Origin: Euphorbia lathyris
Taxonomy: Eukaryota > Streptophyta > Magnoliopsida > Malpighiales > Euphorbiaceae
Reading direction: 5' to 3'
Assembly (NCBI RefSeq): GCF_963576675.1
Contig: NC_088915.1
Location: 7,631,001 to 7,695,000 of the forward strand
DNA length: 64,000 nucleotides
Shown: positions 45,198 through 56,212 of the stretch, in pieces
How positions within the stretch are numbered: the first letter of the stretch is position 1
Layout: each line of letters starts with the position of its first letter
Made by a program: the position numbers and the translations under genes
Notes under the pieces: model-generated
What the model was told of the DNA's origin: nothing
Databases searched by the model: none
What the model saw: only the letters and a program-made list of their open reading frames with translations

Positions 45198-46363
45198 CTA
45201 AAAGAAGAGGAGAAAGAGCGATAGGGGGACGGTAAGGGTAGAAACACCTAACACCCCCTCATGGCCTGCCGCCGCCAAGTGATCTGCAACACGGTTCTGC
45301 TCCCGGAAAATGTGGCTGAACTCAAGGATATCAAATGAGGGGCTAAGCCTCTTAATAGCTTTAATAAGGTTGCGGCTATGAAGACCCATGGCATGACTAC
45401 CCAAAATCATATTGATGGCCTCCAAGTTATCTGACTCCACAGAAAGCCTCTTAACACCCAGCCTAGTCGCCAGCTGGATCCCAGAGAGAATGCCCCAGAG
45501 CTCCGCAGAAAAGGAAGAACCCAAACCCAAATTCTGGGTAAACCCAGAAAGCCAAGCGCCTCCCGCATCCCTAAGAACGCCTCCGGCAGCAATCTTACCA
45601 TTATTGAGGCAAGAACCATCAGTATTCAACTTCACAACCCCCTCTCTCGGCCTGCTCCAGCTCACGAGGTGGACATCACTACTCGGGGAAGATCTGGCAA
45701 GGGACTCACCTTTGAAACTATCAATAATAGAGGAGAGTTTCTTCAAGAAGAACTCAGCTAAGTTAGGCAAAAGCACAACTTTATTATCAAAAATCTCCTC
45801 GTTCCTCCATTTCCACACTTGATGACAGATAATGGCAAAGAAAATGTCCCCATGCTCCATATAAGACAATAACTTTCCCCTAATACCATTTGAGAACCAA
45901 TCGTTCACAAAATGGGACATGAAGGAAGAAAAGTATGATGAGGGAGAATTTTCTTCCAAACCTCTTCACTCTTAGGGCAATCCCTAAGAGCGTGGCACAA
46001 CGATTCAACATGGCCTCTACATCTACCGCAAGCTCCAGAGGTCGCCAAATGCCTTCTGTATCTATCTGAGTTAGTAAGTAATCTGTCTTTAACGCCCAAC
46101 CACAAGAAGCTCCTCATGCGGTAGGGGATTTTAAGGGACCAAATGGTCTTCCAAATATCCGAGGGATTATCAGTCCTGTTAAGGGAAAAAGCTTCAAAGG
46201 CAGATTTGCAAGAATAGACTCTATTGTTAGTCAGCGCCCAGCAATGCTTATCCATGTCTTCCTCTTGATTACTCACCTTCACTCCTCTAATTCTAAGGAG
46301 AGTCTCAAGGCTAAAGAAAGAATCAAATTTAGGCCAAACCCAGTCCCCTTCAGAGTCCACCAC
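45198..46363 (-). pseudogene. LINE ORF2 C-terminal part: zinc-binding RVT region and RNase H
   Basis: The frame 46363-45905 has WKTIWSLKIPYRMRSFLWL and GRCRGHVESLCHALRDCP (zf-RVT). It then shifts frame into 45959-45198, with RNase H motifs VKLNTDGSC, GGVLRDAGGAW, AELWGILSGIQ, VESDNLEAI and REQNRVADHLA, ending at TAG/TAA near 45198. The RNase H acidic residues (D, E, D, D) are all kept. A frame change near 45950 separates the two parts. Confidence 0.88.
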
Positions 46364-46384
46364 ATCGGCTAACCTCTAGTTTTG

Positions 46385-46425
46385 GATCTCACTAGGCGCG
46401 CGCGGGGGGGGGGGGGGGGAGTGCA
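46385..46425. repeat. GC/G-homopolymer interruption in LINE
   Basis: GCGCGCG followed by about 15 G within the LINE linker. The reading frame is lost on both sides of it. Confidence 0.8.
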
Positions 46426-46629
46426 CACATCCACTAAAGGTTTATCCCCAATCCAGGTATCAAACCAGAAGCTTATGGACTTACCATTACCCACATCCAG
46501 ACCAACCCCCGAGCAAAACTCAGCAAAAACGGCGCTAAGCCCTTTCCAGAGGAAGGAACAATTGATAACTCTCTCTTTCGGGCCCCCAAAGATCTTATCT
46601 TTTCGATACTTACCACAAAGAAGGCGAAC

Positions 46630-48537
46630 CTAGAGAGAGGAGGGGCATTGCCACATACGCCAAAGGAGTTTCATTAATAAAACTTTATTATTATCCTTAG
46701 CTCTCCTAATGCCCAAACCCCCTGAATCTTTGGGCTGACAAACCTCACTCCAAGGCACCAGGTGGATCTTTCTTCCCTCCGCAGCTTCCCCCCACAGGAA
46801 CCTTCGGTTAATCTTATCAAGATCATTAAGCACAGGATTCGGAAGCTGACAAGCCTGCATGATGTGGTTGGGAGCAGCGGAATTCACAGATTGAATTAAA
46901 GTCAGACGGCCAGCGAGGGAGAGAGTCTTGGCTTTCCACGTGGCACACCTCGTATTGGCTTTATCCAAAGTATCTTTAAAAGAAACTTTAGACACTCTCT
47001 CACTATGGAGAGGAATACCCAGATACTTCCCAAGAGAATTAGTAAGAGGAATACCAGACAAATCACTTAATCTTTTACAAATTCTCGGATTCATATTCTT
47101 AGATCACATCATCCTAGATTTCTGGATATTAAGTCTCTGACCAGAGGCCGAACAAAAACAATCCAGAATATCCATAATGACACTCAACTGCTCCTCATTA
47201 CCTTCAAGAAAGATAAGGACATCGTCCGCAAAGAATAAGTGGGTCACCTGGGGACAGAAACTGTTGATGGCCACCGGGTGGAAACTCCCAATATCAATGG
47301 CATCTTGAATAAGGTGGGACAGCCTCTCCATAGCAATAACGAAAAGGAAGGGACTCATAGGATCACCCTGACGGATGCCCCGACCCGGAGAGAACTCCTC
47401 CGACATATCCCCATTCACCATAACCTGAAACACAGGAGAAGTAATACAAACCTTAATAAGATTTCTCCAACTGTCCGGGATCCTAGCTCTCTCCAGACTC
47501 TCCATCAGGAAGTTCCAGTTGATGCGATCATAGGCCTTCTCCAAATCCAGCTTAAGAGCCACAATGCCTTTCTTCCCTTTCCTAATCTTCATAGTGTGCA
47601 CCATTTCTTGGGCAATCACCACATTATCCATCATTTGGCTACCGGGTACAAAACTACCCTGATTCTGACAAATGATCTCCAGAAGAATGCCACGGATTCT
47701 ATTAGCCACAATTTTTGTAATCGTCTTGTAAAGAACATTACAAAGACTGATGGGTCTCATATGCAAAAAGGAAGAAGGCTTATCAATTTTAGGAATAAGG
47801 ACCAGGAGAGTTCTATTAACCAGCTCAATATCCTTAGACCCATTGAACACACCTATGATAAACTCATAGATACCCTCCTTCACAACACCCTAGTGCTTGT
47901 GGTAGAAGCCAGCTGGAAGACCATCAATACCAGGCGCTTTAGACGCCCCAATGCTGAAGATGGCATGGTCAATCTCTTTTTGGGAAATAGGAAGAAAGGC
48001 ACTTTGACTGATATCCACACTGATCAAAGGAAAGGTAGCAATAGAGTGAGCCCTCTCCAGCTGAACAGGATCCTCTTTGAAAAGCTCCTTATAGAACTCC
48101 AGAGCCAAATTCCGAATCACCTCATCTTCATACACCCACTCCCCATCAGAATCTTTGATAGCCTCAATTCTATTCCTCTGCCGCCTGATCATAGTAGACA
48201 GATGGAAGTACCTGGTATTACGATCCCCATCCCTAATCCAGGATTTCCTAAACTTCTGGAACCAGAGAAGCTCCTCCTGCCTAAGCACAGCTTCCAGCTC
48301 CTTCTGAAGGGTTCTAATGAGGCCATCTAAACTGTGATCAAACCTCACATCCAACCTACGTTGAACGCCCTCCATCCTTTTTAACAACTTATTCTTTCTT
48401 CTAATAATGTGCCCAAATACATTCTTATTCCAACCATGCACCTTCTTCCTGAACCCTTCAGAAGCTTGCAGGACATTCGAATGAGGTTTCCAATTATCTT
48501 GGACGAACTCCTTAAACTTAGGATTAGGGGTGAGCAA
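46630..48537 (-). pseudogene. LINE ORF2 reverse transcriptase, broken
   Basis: Minus-strand pieces in order: WFQKFRKSWIRDGDRNTRYF, KAPGIDGLPAGFYH, then a stop at 47890. Next come LLVLIPKIDKPSSF, RPISLCNVLYKTITKIVANR, QGSFVPGSQMMDN, LDLEKAYDRINW, GIRQGDPMSPFLF, and the catalytic FFADD at about 47240, then a stop at 47104. After that follow LGKYLGIPLHSERV and WKAKTLSLAGRLTLIQSV. Motifs follow plant L1-type reverse transcriptases. At least two in-frame or frameshift breaks are present. The upstream end is cut by the hAT element. Confidence 0.9.
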
Positions 48538-49075
48538 AATAACCGGTAACCGATTACCAAACCGATAACCGAATCGAAATCTTAGTTTGGTTCGGTTATT
48601 TTAACATTCTGGTTCGGTTCGGTTTTAATTTTAGCCTAATTTGGTAATCAGTTATCGGTTCGGTTATTGAAAAAAAATATCGGTATAACCGATAACCGAA
48701 CCGAACTTCATATATACATATAAAAAAATATAATTTTATCTTTATATATATATATAAATAAAAAGTCCAACCCTAAAAAATACACTTTTATCTTTGTATA
48801 TATATATTTTGGTTTAGTAGCCTTTAATTTATTCAATTGTAACTTTTGTACAAGAATATTATTTGAAAACTAATTAAATAAAAATATACAAAAAATTAAA
48901 TATTTTGAGTTTTCGGTTATTCGGTCGGTAACCGAACCGAACCGAAAATTTTCGGTTAAATCAAATTCGGTTACCAAACTTATTCGGTTCGGTTCGATTA
49001 TGAAAATAGAGCAAATTTTGGTTCGGTTAACCGACAGTTCGGTTCGGTTAGTAACCGAACCGATGCTCACCCCTA
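48525..49075. mobile_element. hAT-type MITE inside the LINE
   Basis: Termini TAGGGGTGAGCA and TGCTCACCCCTA are perfect 12-bp inverted repeats. The perfect 8-bp duplication CTTAGGAT is at 48517-48524 and 49076-49083. The interior is full of GGTTCGGTT/AACCGAACC words and TA repeats. It separates the endonuclease from the reverse transcriptase. Confidence 0.95.
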
Positions 49076-49825
49076 CTTAGGATGGGACTCCCACGCCAGC
49101 TGGTACCGGAACGGTCTCTTCCCCCTAAGCCGGTTGCCTCTCAAAAGTCTAAACAAAATAGGGCAATGGTCCGAATGACGGAACGGAAGATTTAAAACAG
49201 AACACTCAGGGAAAGAAGTCAGGGCAGCCACATTAGCATAGACCTTGTCCAAACGAACAAAGGTACTATTGCGTTTCCAAGTGAATCTATGACCCGAAGC
49301 CCCCAAGTCGGAAAGCCCACATAAATCCATATTATTTTTGTGGTGAAGACATCGATTAACATAATGATTGGAACCTCCTCTCTGGTCACTCATAAGGCCG
49401 ATATCATTAAAGTCTCCCGCAATAAACCAGGGCTCAGAGATGCTGCCACTCATCGAAAAGAGGATCTCCCACAGCCGTTTGCGATTAACTAAGATCGGAT
49501 CAGCATACACAAGGGTAGTCAAGAAGGGAGTAATACCAGAAATGCTCACTTTACAGTGAATGAACTGCTTATCGATACTAATAACATCAAAATGAATCCG
49601 ATCTGGCCTCCAGAAAAGCCAGATCCCACCAGCTCGGCCAGTAGCCTCCGATCTAACACACCTCCAGTTCTTAAACTTATTAACCACCTCATCTGCTTTC
49701 TCTCCACTAATCTTAGTTTCTAGTAAAGCAAAACATGAGGGGTTAAACTGTTTAATTAGGTCATTAATATGGATACGGGTAGCCTTGCTAGCCGCACCCC
49801 TAACATTCCAGCACAACAAGTCCAT
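49073..49825 (-). pseudogene. LINE ORF2 N-terminal AP-type endonuclease
   Basis: The start MDLLCWNVRG at 49825 leads into the endonuclease signature: N in NVRG, E in LLETK, GDFND, LDKVYAN and the SDH of RHSDHCPI. All catalytic positions of the APE-like family that I can place are present. The frame runs 250 codons up to the hAT insertion, where it stops. In an active LINE this domain nicks target DNA for target-primed reverse transcription. Confidence 0.9.
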
Positions 49826-49856
49826 AGAAAGGAGGAGACTGACCGCACCAACCTAC

Positions 49857-51675
49857 CTAAGCCAGGTATTTACTAGGGGCTCCTGAGAGCCTCACCGAGG
49901 TACCCGCAGGTCCCCTCTTCTCTGAAAAAGCCAAGGAATTCTGGATGCTTTTTTGTTTGCCCTTTGGCTTTTTCAAGCCAGGTTTAATAACCCCCATTGG
50001 ATTCCCAATTCCAGGTCCACCAGTAAGAATAGAAGAACTACCCTCATTAGTTTCCTTCATCTTTCGGGCCGCCTGAACCAGGGGGCCCCCCTGAGCTTCA
50101 TTCTTGGAAGCAAAGAGGGGATTAACAGAATCAACCACTAGCTCAGAAGACACAACAGACTCCAGACCCGGCAAACTGTGTTCCATAAGCTCATCTCCCT
50201 GGACAGGCTCATGAACGTCTTCAATAGATAGGGCACCAAACCTAGAGCCAAACCTAAGAGCTAAGCTGGTACCAGCCTCCTCCCTAGCCTTGGGGATAGG
50301 CTTCTCCTTCACACTAGGGGCAGCCATAGGCTTAGAAGGAGCGGAAATCCCCTTCTTGATAATATCAGGAGGAAGATTCTGCATAATAGGAGGCTGAGTT
50401 CTACGACGAGTAGTCCGTTTAGCTACCATCCAAGGACCGAAGTTTCCTTCATTCCCTTGGTTACCTACAGAAATACTCCCACTCTCCATAACAGTCTCCT
50501 TCAAAACACTCTCCCTTTTGGGGCAACCTTCCTGAGAATGACCATAAATGCCACAATCATAACAAATGTTATGTAAGCCTTCATATTCGATAAAGAACAC
50601 CTTGTTCTGAACACAGAACTTAGATAATAAGGGTTTCGCAAGATCCACATCCACACAAACCCTAGCAAACTTGCCCCTAATGGCACCAATAGTAGTCTTA
50701 TCCACATGGTGGACCTTCCCAACCATGCCTCCTATTTTGCTTAGGAATTTCTCACTATAATACTCAATGGGAAGGCCCGGAAACCTAACCCAAGTCAAAA
50801 TCCTGTTAACAGTAGAATCATGGGGATTAAAATTAGGAACCCAATGCCGTAAAGCCAGAACGTGGTTGGAAATAATATATGGGCCCCCCTTGATCACAGT
50901 ATTGTAATCCTCAACTCTAGTAAACTTGATGACATAGAAGTCATTTTCAAGGTCAGTAATACTGACTTTCCCTTTCCTAGCCCACTGGGCTTGAATCCTT
51001 TGGGCAAAATAATTAAAGCTGATCCTCTTCCCCAACACCTTAACTATCAAAGACACCTTCCACTTCTCTCTGAGTTCCCTCTTCTCTTCCGAAGACACTC
51101 TAATAACCGGACAAAGAGGATCATCCTGGACACCATCCTCCTCGTCCGAATCAGAGAAAAGATCCGCAGAATCCGGAAAAACCAGGCCAACGCCCAGCCC
51201 CAGCATCGGCAGGCCCCCTGCGGTGCCCGGCGCCATCGGCAGGGAGGACAGGCGCCGCACAGTCCGCAGGCGGCAACTTGCCCATCCGTCCATCCGGGAT
51301 CGCAGGGAGCAAGGGGCGGGCAACCGCGTCACCCGATCCCATGCGCCCACCCCCCAAACATCCTGCAACCACTGCCCCAGGCACAGGGCACCGCTCGTCC
51401 AACCTCCCTGCCGATGAATCCCCCTCCAGCGGCGCCGCATGCGTCCCAGCCGAATCCGCAAGCAAGGCAACCGATCTAGGCGCCACGCCCCTGTCCCCAC
51501 GATCCCAAGCCCCTCTAGCCCCCCAATCCCCTAAACTGGCGCCGCAACCTGCCGGATCTAACCCATCGGACCCTTGCCAAGCCCCCCGGTCCCTCACCCG
51601 CTCGCCATGCCCCCTCTTCTCCCTTGCATCCCCTGCCGAAGCCACAACGCCACCAGCCGACACTCCATCCTGCAC
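49857..51675 (-). pseudogene. LINE ORF1, DUF4283 plus CCHC knuckle
   Basis: The main frame 51500-49857 carries a DUF4283 block (KRISFNYFAQRIQAQWARKG, FYVIKFTRVEDYNTV, WVRFPGLPIEYYSEKFL) and a CCHC zinc knuckle CYDCGIYGHSQEGC, then a basic, Pro/Ser-rich tail. The GC-rich N-terminal part is in another frame (51675-51151), so a frameshift near 51200 breaks the ORF. This class of protein binds LINE RNA. No clear ATG precedes the N-terminal frame. Confidence 0.85.
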
Positions 51676-51774
51676 CAGATCCGACGCCCGCCCTACCCCA
51701 GCCGCCCGATCCGCCTCACCAAGATCGGAATTGCCGCCATCACCGCCCCCTCCAAGGTCCGCCTAAACCTAGGT

Positions 51775-52110
51775 CTCTCTCTCTCTCTGTCTTTCGCCAT
51801 CAGATCTGCGAGAGAGAAGACAGATCTGAGAGAGATAAGATAGATCTGAGAAAGAGAAAACAGATATGAGATCGAATGAAGACAGATCTGAGAGAGAGAA
51901 GACGAATCTGAGAGAGAGAGAAGACAGATCTGAGAAAGAGAAGACAGATTTGAGAGAGAGAAAATAGATCTGAGATTGAATGAAGACAGATCTGAGAGAG
52001 AGAAGACAGATCTGAGAGAGAGAAGATCGATCTGAGAGAGAATAGATCCGAGATAGAATGAAGACAGATCTGAGAGAGAGAAGACAGTTCTGAGAGAGAG
52101 AAAACAAACC
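51775..52110. repeat. LINE leader minisatellite, CAGATCTGAGAGAGAGAAGA units
   Basis: About fifteen imperfect units of roughly 20 bp built around AGATCTGAGAGAGAGAAGA in the 5-prime leader of the LINE. Confidence 0.9.
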
Positions 52111-52931
52111 TCAAAATAACCAAACCACAAGCCGTAGCTCCCACGAGAAGGAGAAAACCATAGCTCCCATGAGAAGGAGAAAACTTCTCTAATGAAAGAA
52201 GGAGAAAACTTCTCTAATGAAAGAAGTGAAAAATAGGGTATTTATTTATAATTAAGCCTTATAAATATTAACCTGCAATTGTATTATTAAATTACAAAAA
52301 GTATAAAATCTTTTTTAGAACCGATATGCAATTAGTGCCAGATAAGTAACAAAATATTTGTGCTTAATAATAATATCTGAAATTAACCCAACTTACCAAC
52401 ATTAGAAGTAAAATTGCTATTAGCTGCCAACATTAAAAGTAGAATCACACCATTTTAGATGTTAAGGATAAAATTACTTCTAACTGTAAACATTAGAGTA
52501 TTTTTGACACCTTATCCCTGTCTCAATATCTGACATTATGCTTTTATAATTCCCGAAAATAGCATGTTTTTGGAGATCATTAAAATATTTTCAAAGTTTA
52601 ATGAACCAAATGTCGTTTTTTTAACAAATTGAAGGAGCACAGTACCATCTAAGCTATAAAAAAAGCACCAAGTTAGATTCATATCGTTAAAAAGACAAAA
52701 GATAATTGTTTCAAACTCTTTCTATTTGGAATATCATAAACATGAAAAATAAGTAAAAAGAATTCAATTGAATCTTTTTAACACTTTTAAACAAACGAAA
52801 AAAAGCATAATGGCTAATCTCTAATTAAAACAGAAATATAAGTTAGCTATTTTTAACCAAATTACATATGTCATTTGGCTAATAGACATAATCAAAAAAT
52901 AATTAATATCAGGTGGCAATATTCTTAACCA

Positions 52932-54107
52932 CTACAATTGCATTGGCGAAACTAAACTCTCAACATATGGAGATACAAAAACATAGTAAGAACACTTCTC
53001 ATCATAAGTAATCTTATCGCCCTGAACTACAACAGGCTTGAAGTTACCATCATGTAGATCAAATTTTCTAAGTTGACCTTTTCATGTGAGGTCCAACATT
53101 CCTGAATTCAATGTAAAGCATGAGTAGTTAAAGCAAAAAGGGACCATAGAATTAAAACTGGAAATTTTGTTTCATGTGCTTTCCATCCCACAATATTGTT
53201 CGAGGACCCATATTTCATGTTGTTCTTTGGTACAACCTGAAATTGCAATAGACTCCTTGTAGTGAATCAAGGACAGATGAATGAAACTTTTGGAAGGCAA
53301 ATTCATATAATTCAAACTTTCTTCTGCCAAATCAAAATATACTAAACATGTCGGGTATTCATAATAAATGTACTCAAAATCATCTTCTTCTACTGCTTCT
53401 TCATAGTGACACACTCCGGAAAACCAATGGATACCATTATTAGCATAAAGAAACCTTGATCTAAAAGTAGTGATCGATTCCGGTTCGGTTATTCTCTTAA
53501 TTTTTCATGAGCTGCTTTTGAATGAAAATATATGAAGTATAACGTAAACTTTATTAATGGAGCGTTTAAGATAGACATTTATAATCTTGTAATCATCAGA
53601 GGTAGAATCGTAACAGATTGCAACATCATGAGCATTTGCAATCAATTCGGATTGTATTATCTTATACTCAGTTGGGAGAGATGGATTCCAAACGAATATC
53701 TTATGATCTCTAGAGAAAACGAACCATATTAATCCATCACAAGAGTTAGAAACGCGGACAGGAATGTCCTTTCCATGACCAAGAAAAGACTTAAATGGAA
53801 AATCAAATTCTTTAGCATGTAAAACGCCATCAGAATCTTCTTTGTACATAACAAAGTGATAGGATGTATACTTATAAGGAATAAGAAGGCCAAGGAAATT
53901 TTTGTGCTGATTGTAACGGAGAGCACGAGCAAGATTTAGATGTTTCTTTATGAAATACGGAGAGTTTATAATGAAATACCAGACTGTCTTGAATCTCAAA
54001 AGAGATTTCACTGGCAATCTCAACAGAATTTCCGTCACAATCTCCTCCGGCATAAATTCCAATTCCACCACAACATCTTGTTCTGTATTTCTCCCTTTTT
54101 TATCCAT
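52932..54107 (-). pseudogene. F-box protein with FBA domain, copy C (three nonsense codons)
   Basis: One continuous frame of 392 codons from ATG at 54105-54107 to TAG at 52932-52934 is interrupted by exactly three TGA codons: 53505-53507, 53172-53174 and 53082-53084. All three stand where copies A or B have Trp (SWKIK, STWNK, LTWK). No frameshift exists. The N-terminus has a single MDKKGRNTEQD unit, then the F-box [20 protein letters not shown] at about residues 19-38. FBA motifs follow: FVWNPSLPTEYKIIQ, AICYDSTSDDYKII, HEIWVLEQYCG and VESLVSPMQL. It would be an SCF substrate receptor if intact. Confidence 0.88.
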
Positions 54108-54356
54108 TTAAGTTGTTAAATTCTGATAGCATAAAAGAAGAATAAACAATCAGCATTTTAGGATAATCAATTGCTTCAACAAAATTAAGATAGCCACACA
54201 GAAGAATTAACTGCTACGGGATTATAAGAAACTCACTGTAAATTAATAATCTAAAACTGTATAGATAACAGAGTTAAAACTCTTTATTGGTGTTAAAAAA
54301 AACTATGTAAAAGCATTAAAAGTTACTTAAAATCTAATTAAACATCTATTTAAAAT

Positions 54357-55240
54357 AGGTAGGAATTTAAGAATAGAATTCGTTTACTGGTCTTTGTTTT
54401 CAAATAAGAGAATCAGCTAACAAGCTATGTGTAACGGAAACTTTATGGAAACTAATATGGAACGTTTTTCGTAATTACTCAAAATATGAAACGCGTCTCT
54501 CGGTTTTTAAACGATTTACTTGCCTATTTCGATTAGAATTCTGAAGATTCAAACTTTCTATTTTGCAATTCCTATTGAGAGTCCGTTTATTTTCAATTTT
54601 TGAAACTGCTATTTTGAAGCGTTTGGTAATACAAAAAAATCAACTAATATCTATCAGCTATCAACAAACAAACAGCTATCAGTAGCAGCAGCAAACAGCA
54701 AACACAACATGTGAAACAAAAAATGGTGTAATTTTATCTAGGAGCAATTGGTGTAATAATCCAATATAAGATTAGGAAAATTGAAATTTCCTATTTGCCC
54801 GATAATTCCTTCATTATATCTAGAAGCAATTTTATCTCTAAAGTTTAGATCTAGGAGTATCATTATATCTAGAAGCAATTTTATCCCTAAAGTTTACATC
54901 TAGGAGCAATTTTATCCAAACCTTTAAAAAATGGTGTAATTTTACCCTAACTTTGTCGGTGTCAAAAGCAATTTTACCCAAACGTTTAAAAAATGGTGTA
55001 ATTTTACCCTTAACTTTGTTGGTGTCAAGAGCAATTTTATCCTAACGTTGGCAGTTTGGATCAATTTGGAAAATAATTTTTATAAAAATATACTGATAAT
55101 TTGTCGAATTTTTATAAAAATATACTGATAATTTGTTCTATTTGTATTGTTAGATCAAAGAAAATATGGATATTCAGTTGGTGCAGGAACAAAATATACA
55201 TGTTTTACATTGAGGAGTACCTGATGCGCAAAAATTAGCT
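54357..55240. other. Insertion specific to unit C, unidentified
   Basis: Relative to unit B (39322-39345), unit C has about 885 extra bases upstream of the F-box gene. It contains repeats of ATCTAGGAGCAATTTTATCC and GTGTAATTTTACCCTAACTTTG type and TATCAGCTATCAACAAACAA. Ends and duplication are not clear. Confidence 0.5.
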
Positions 55241-55663
55241 GATGCAGTAGTATATTCGGTTGTTTGCGGCGGAATAGATTCAAGCGTCGGCCGAGACTGT
55301 AACTTCCGGCCGCCCTTATCTTTGCTACATAAATACACATAACATGGATTAAAAGAAACTCAATGTAATAAGAAATCATGAAATCATTGAGTACTGGAAA
55401 AACTCAGCACAATTTACATCGTGAATACTTGACTCGTTTATTTCAACATCGTGAATCTACAAGATGATTACAAGAGAAAGTCATACCTTGAAGAAGATAG
55501 ATAGCTCGATGCAGGTCAATTGGAGAGCTTCAGCGGCGGTAGGTCAGCTGTAGTCGAAGTTATTTAAAGGTGTCGGCCGTTTCAAAATTGGGAATTGGGT
55601 TTAAGAACACTACGGTGTTCAAGCTTTATATATACATATATATATATTGAAATACATAACTTA

Positions 55664-56061
55664 CGGGTGTTTGTTAGGAGGGATATAGGAGGTGGGATAT
55701 GGATAAAAAATACGAGATAAGTTATTCCGTGTTTGTTTGGAAGATAGAAAACTGAGACGGATGAGGGATACGCTTCTTATCCCTCAAATCCTATACCCAG
55801 GAGGGGGGTGGTATAAGGAGGTGGGATAAGCTCCTGCGATTTTAATAGAATGGAAAAGTCCATCTTATCCCTCAAATTAATGTTATGTAGCTTAAATAGG
55901 GTTAAAATAGTAAAATGTATTATTTTATCCCTATCCCTATCCCACGTACCAAACATTGAATAATAATTCTCGACTATTATATTTTTATCCTTATCCCAAC
56001 TATTTATCTTTATCCATATCTCAACCTTTATCTCTATCCCAATAGAATACCAAACGCCCCG
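55664..56061. mobile_element. Tourist-like MITE specific to unit C
   Basis: Ends CGGGTGTTTGTTAGGAGGGATA-type (20-base core CGGGTGTTTGTTAGGAGGGA) and CAAACGCCCCG, with TTA on both sides (55661-55663, 56062-56064). Unit B has the empty site CTTAGTGTTTAAC at about 39726. Confidence 0.85.
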
Positions 56062-56212
56062 TTAGTGTTTAACTAGGATTACTGATTCAATTATAAAAAA
56101 AAGGATTATTGATTTAAAAAAAATTATGGGTTAAGGTGCAAAAATAGCCCCCTACCGTTTTGAGTCGTGAGTAATTTTATTTCTAACGTCTAAAATGGTA
56201 CAATTTTATCAC

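Larger units (their letters stand above)
45106..52232 (-). mobile_element. Near full-length L1-type LINE
   Basis: Minus-strand order from the 5-prime end: A/G-rich minisatellite leader, ORF1 with DUF4283 and CCHC knuckle, endonuclease, reverse transcriptase, zinc-binding RVT region, RNase H, 3-prime UTR, and poly(A) tail (T run 45103-45116). The 11-bp duplication ATAGGGTATTT lies at 45095-45105 and 52233-52243. A hAT element at 48525-49075 and stop codons inactivate it. Confidence 0.93.
44589..52258. mobile_element. MITE split by a LINE
   Basis: The left end GGGTTAATTACAAATAACTA and the right end TTATTTATAATTAAGCC are inverted ends, and the perfect duplication TTATAAATA is at 44580-44588 and 52259-52267. 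The LINE 45106-52232 interrupts its right arm. Real MITE sequence is only 44589-45105 and 52233-52258. It is missing from unit C. Confidence 0.85.
37273..52620. repeat. Tandem segmental duplication, unit B
   Basis: Begins AAAGGAGCAAAGTACCGTCT and carries an F-box gene at its left end. Homology to unit C (52621 to beyond 64000) runs through the gene, its promoter, the 39700-40390 region, 42915-44580 and 52265-52620. Removing inserted transposons leaves roughly 5 kb. It is head-to-tail with unit C. Confidence 0.85.

Noticed and set aside
47239..48330. Long open frame (363 codons) on plus
   Set aside because: Antisense to the LINE reverse transcriptase; no motif of its own.
51278..51766. GC-rich Pro/Ser-rich frames on plus
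   Set aside because: Shadow of the GC-rich N-terminal part of LINE ORF1.
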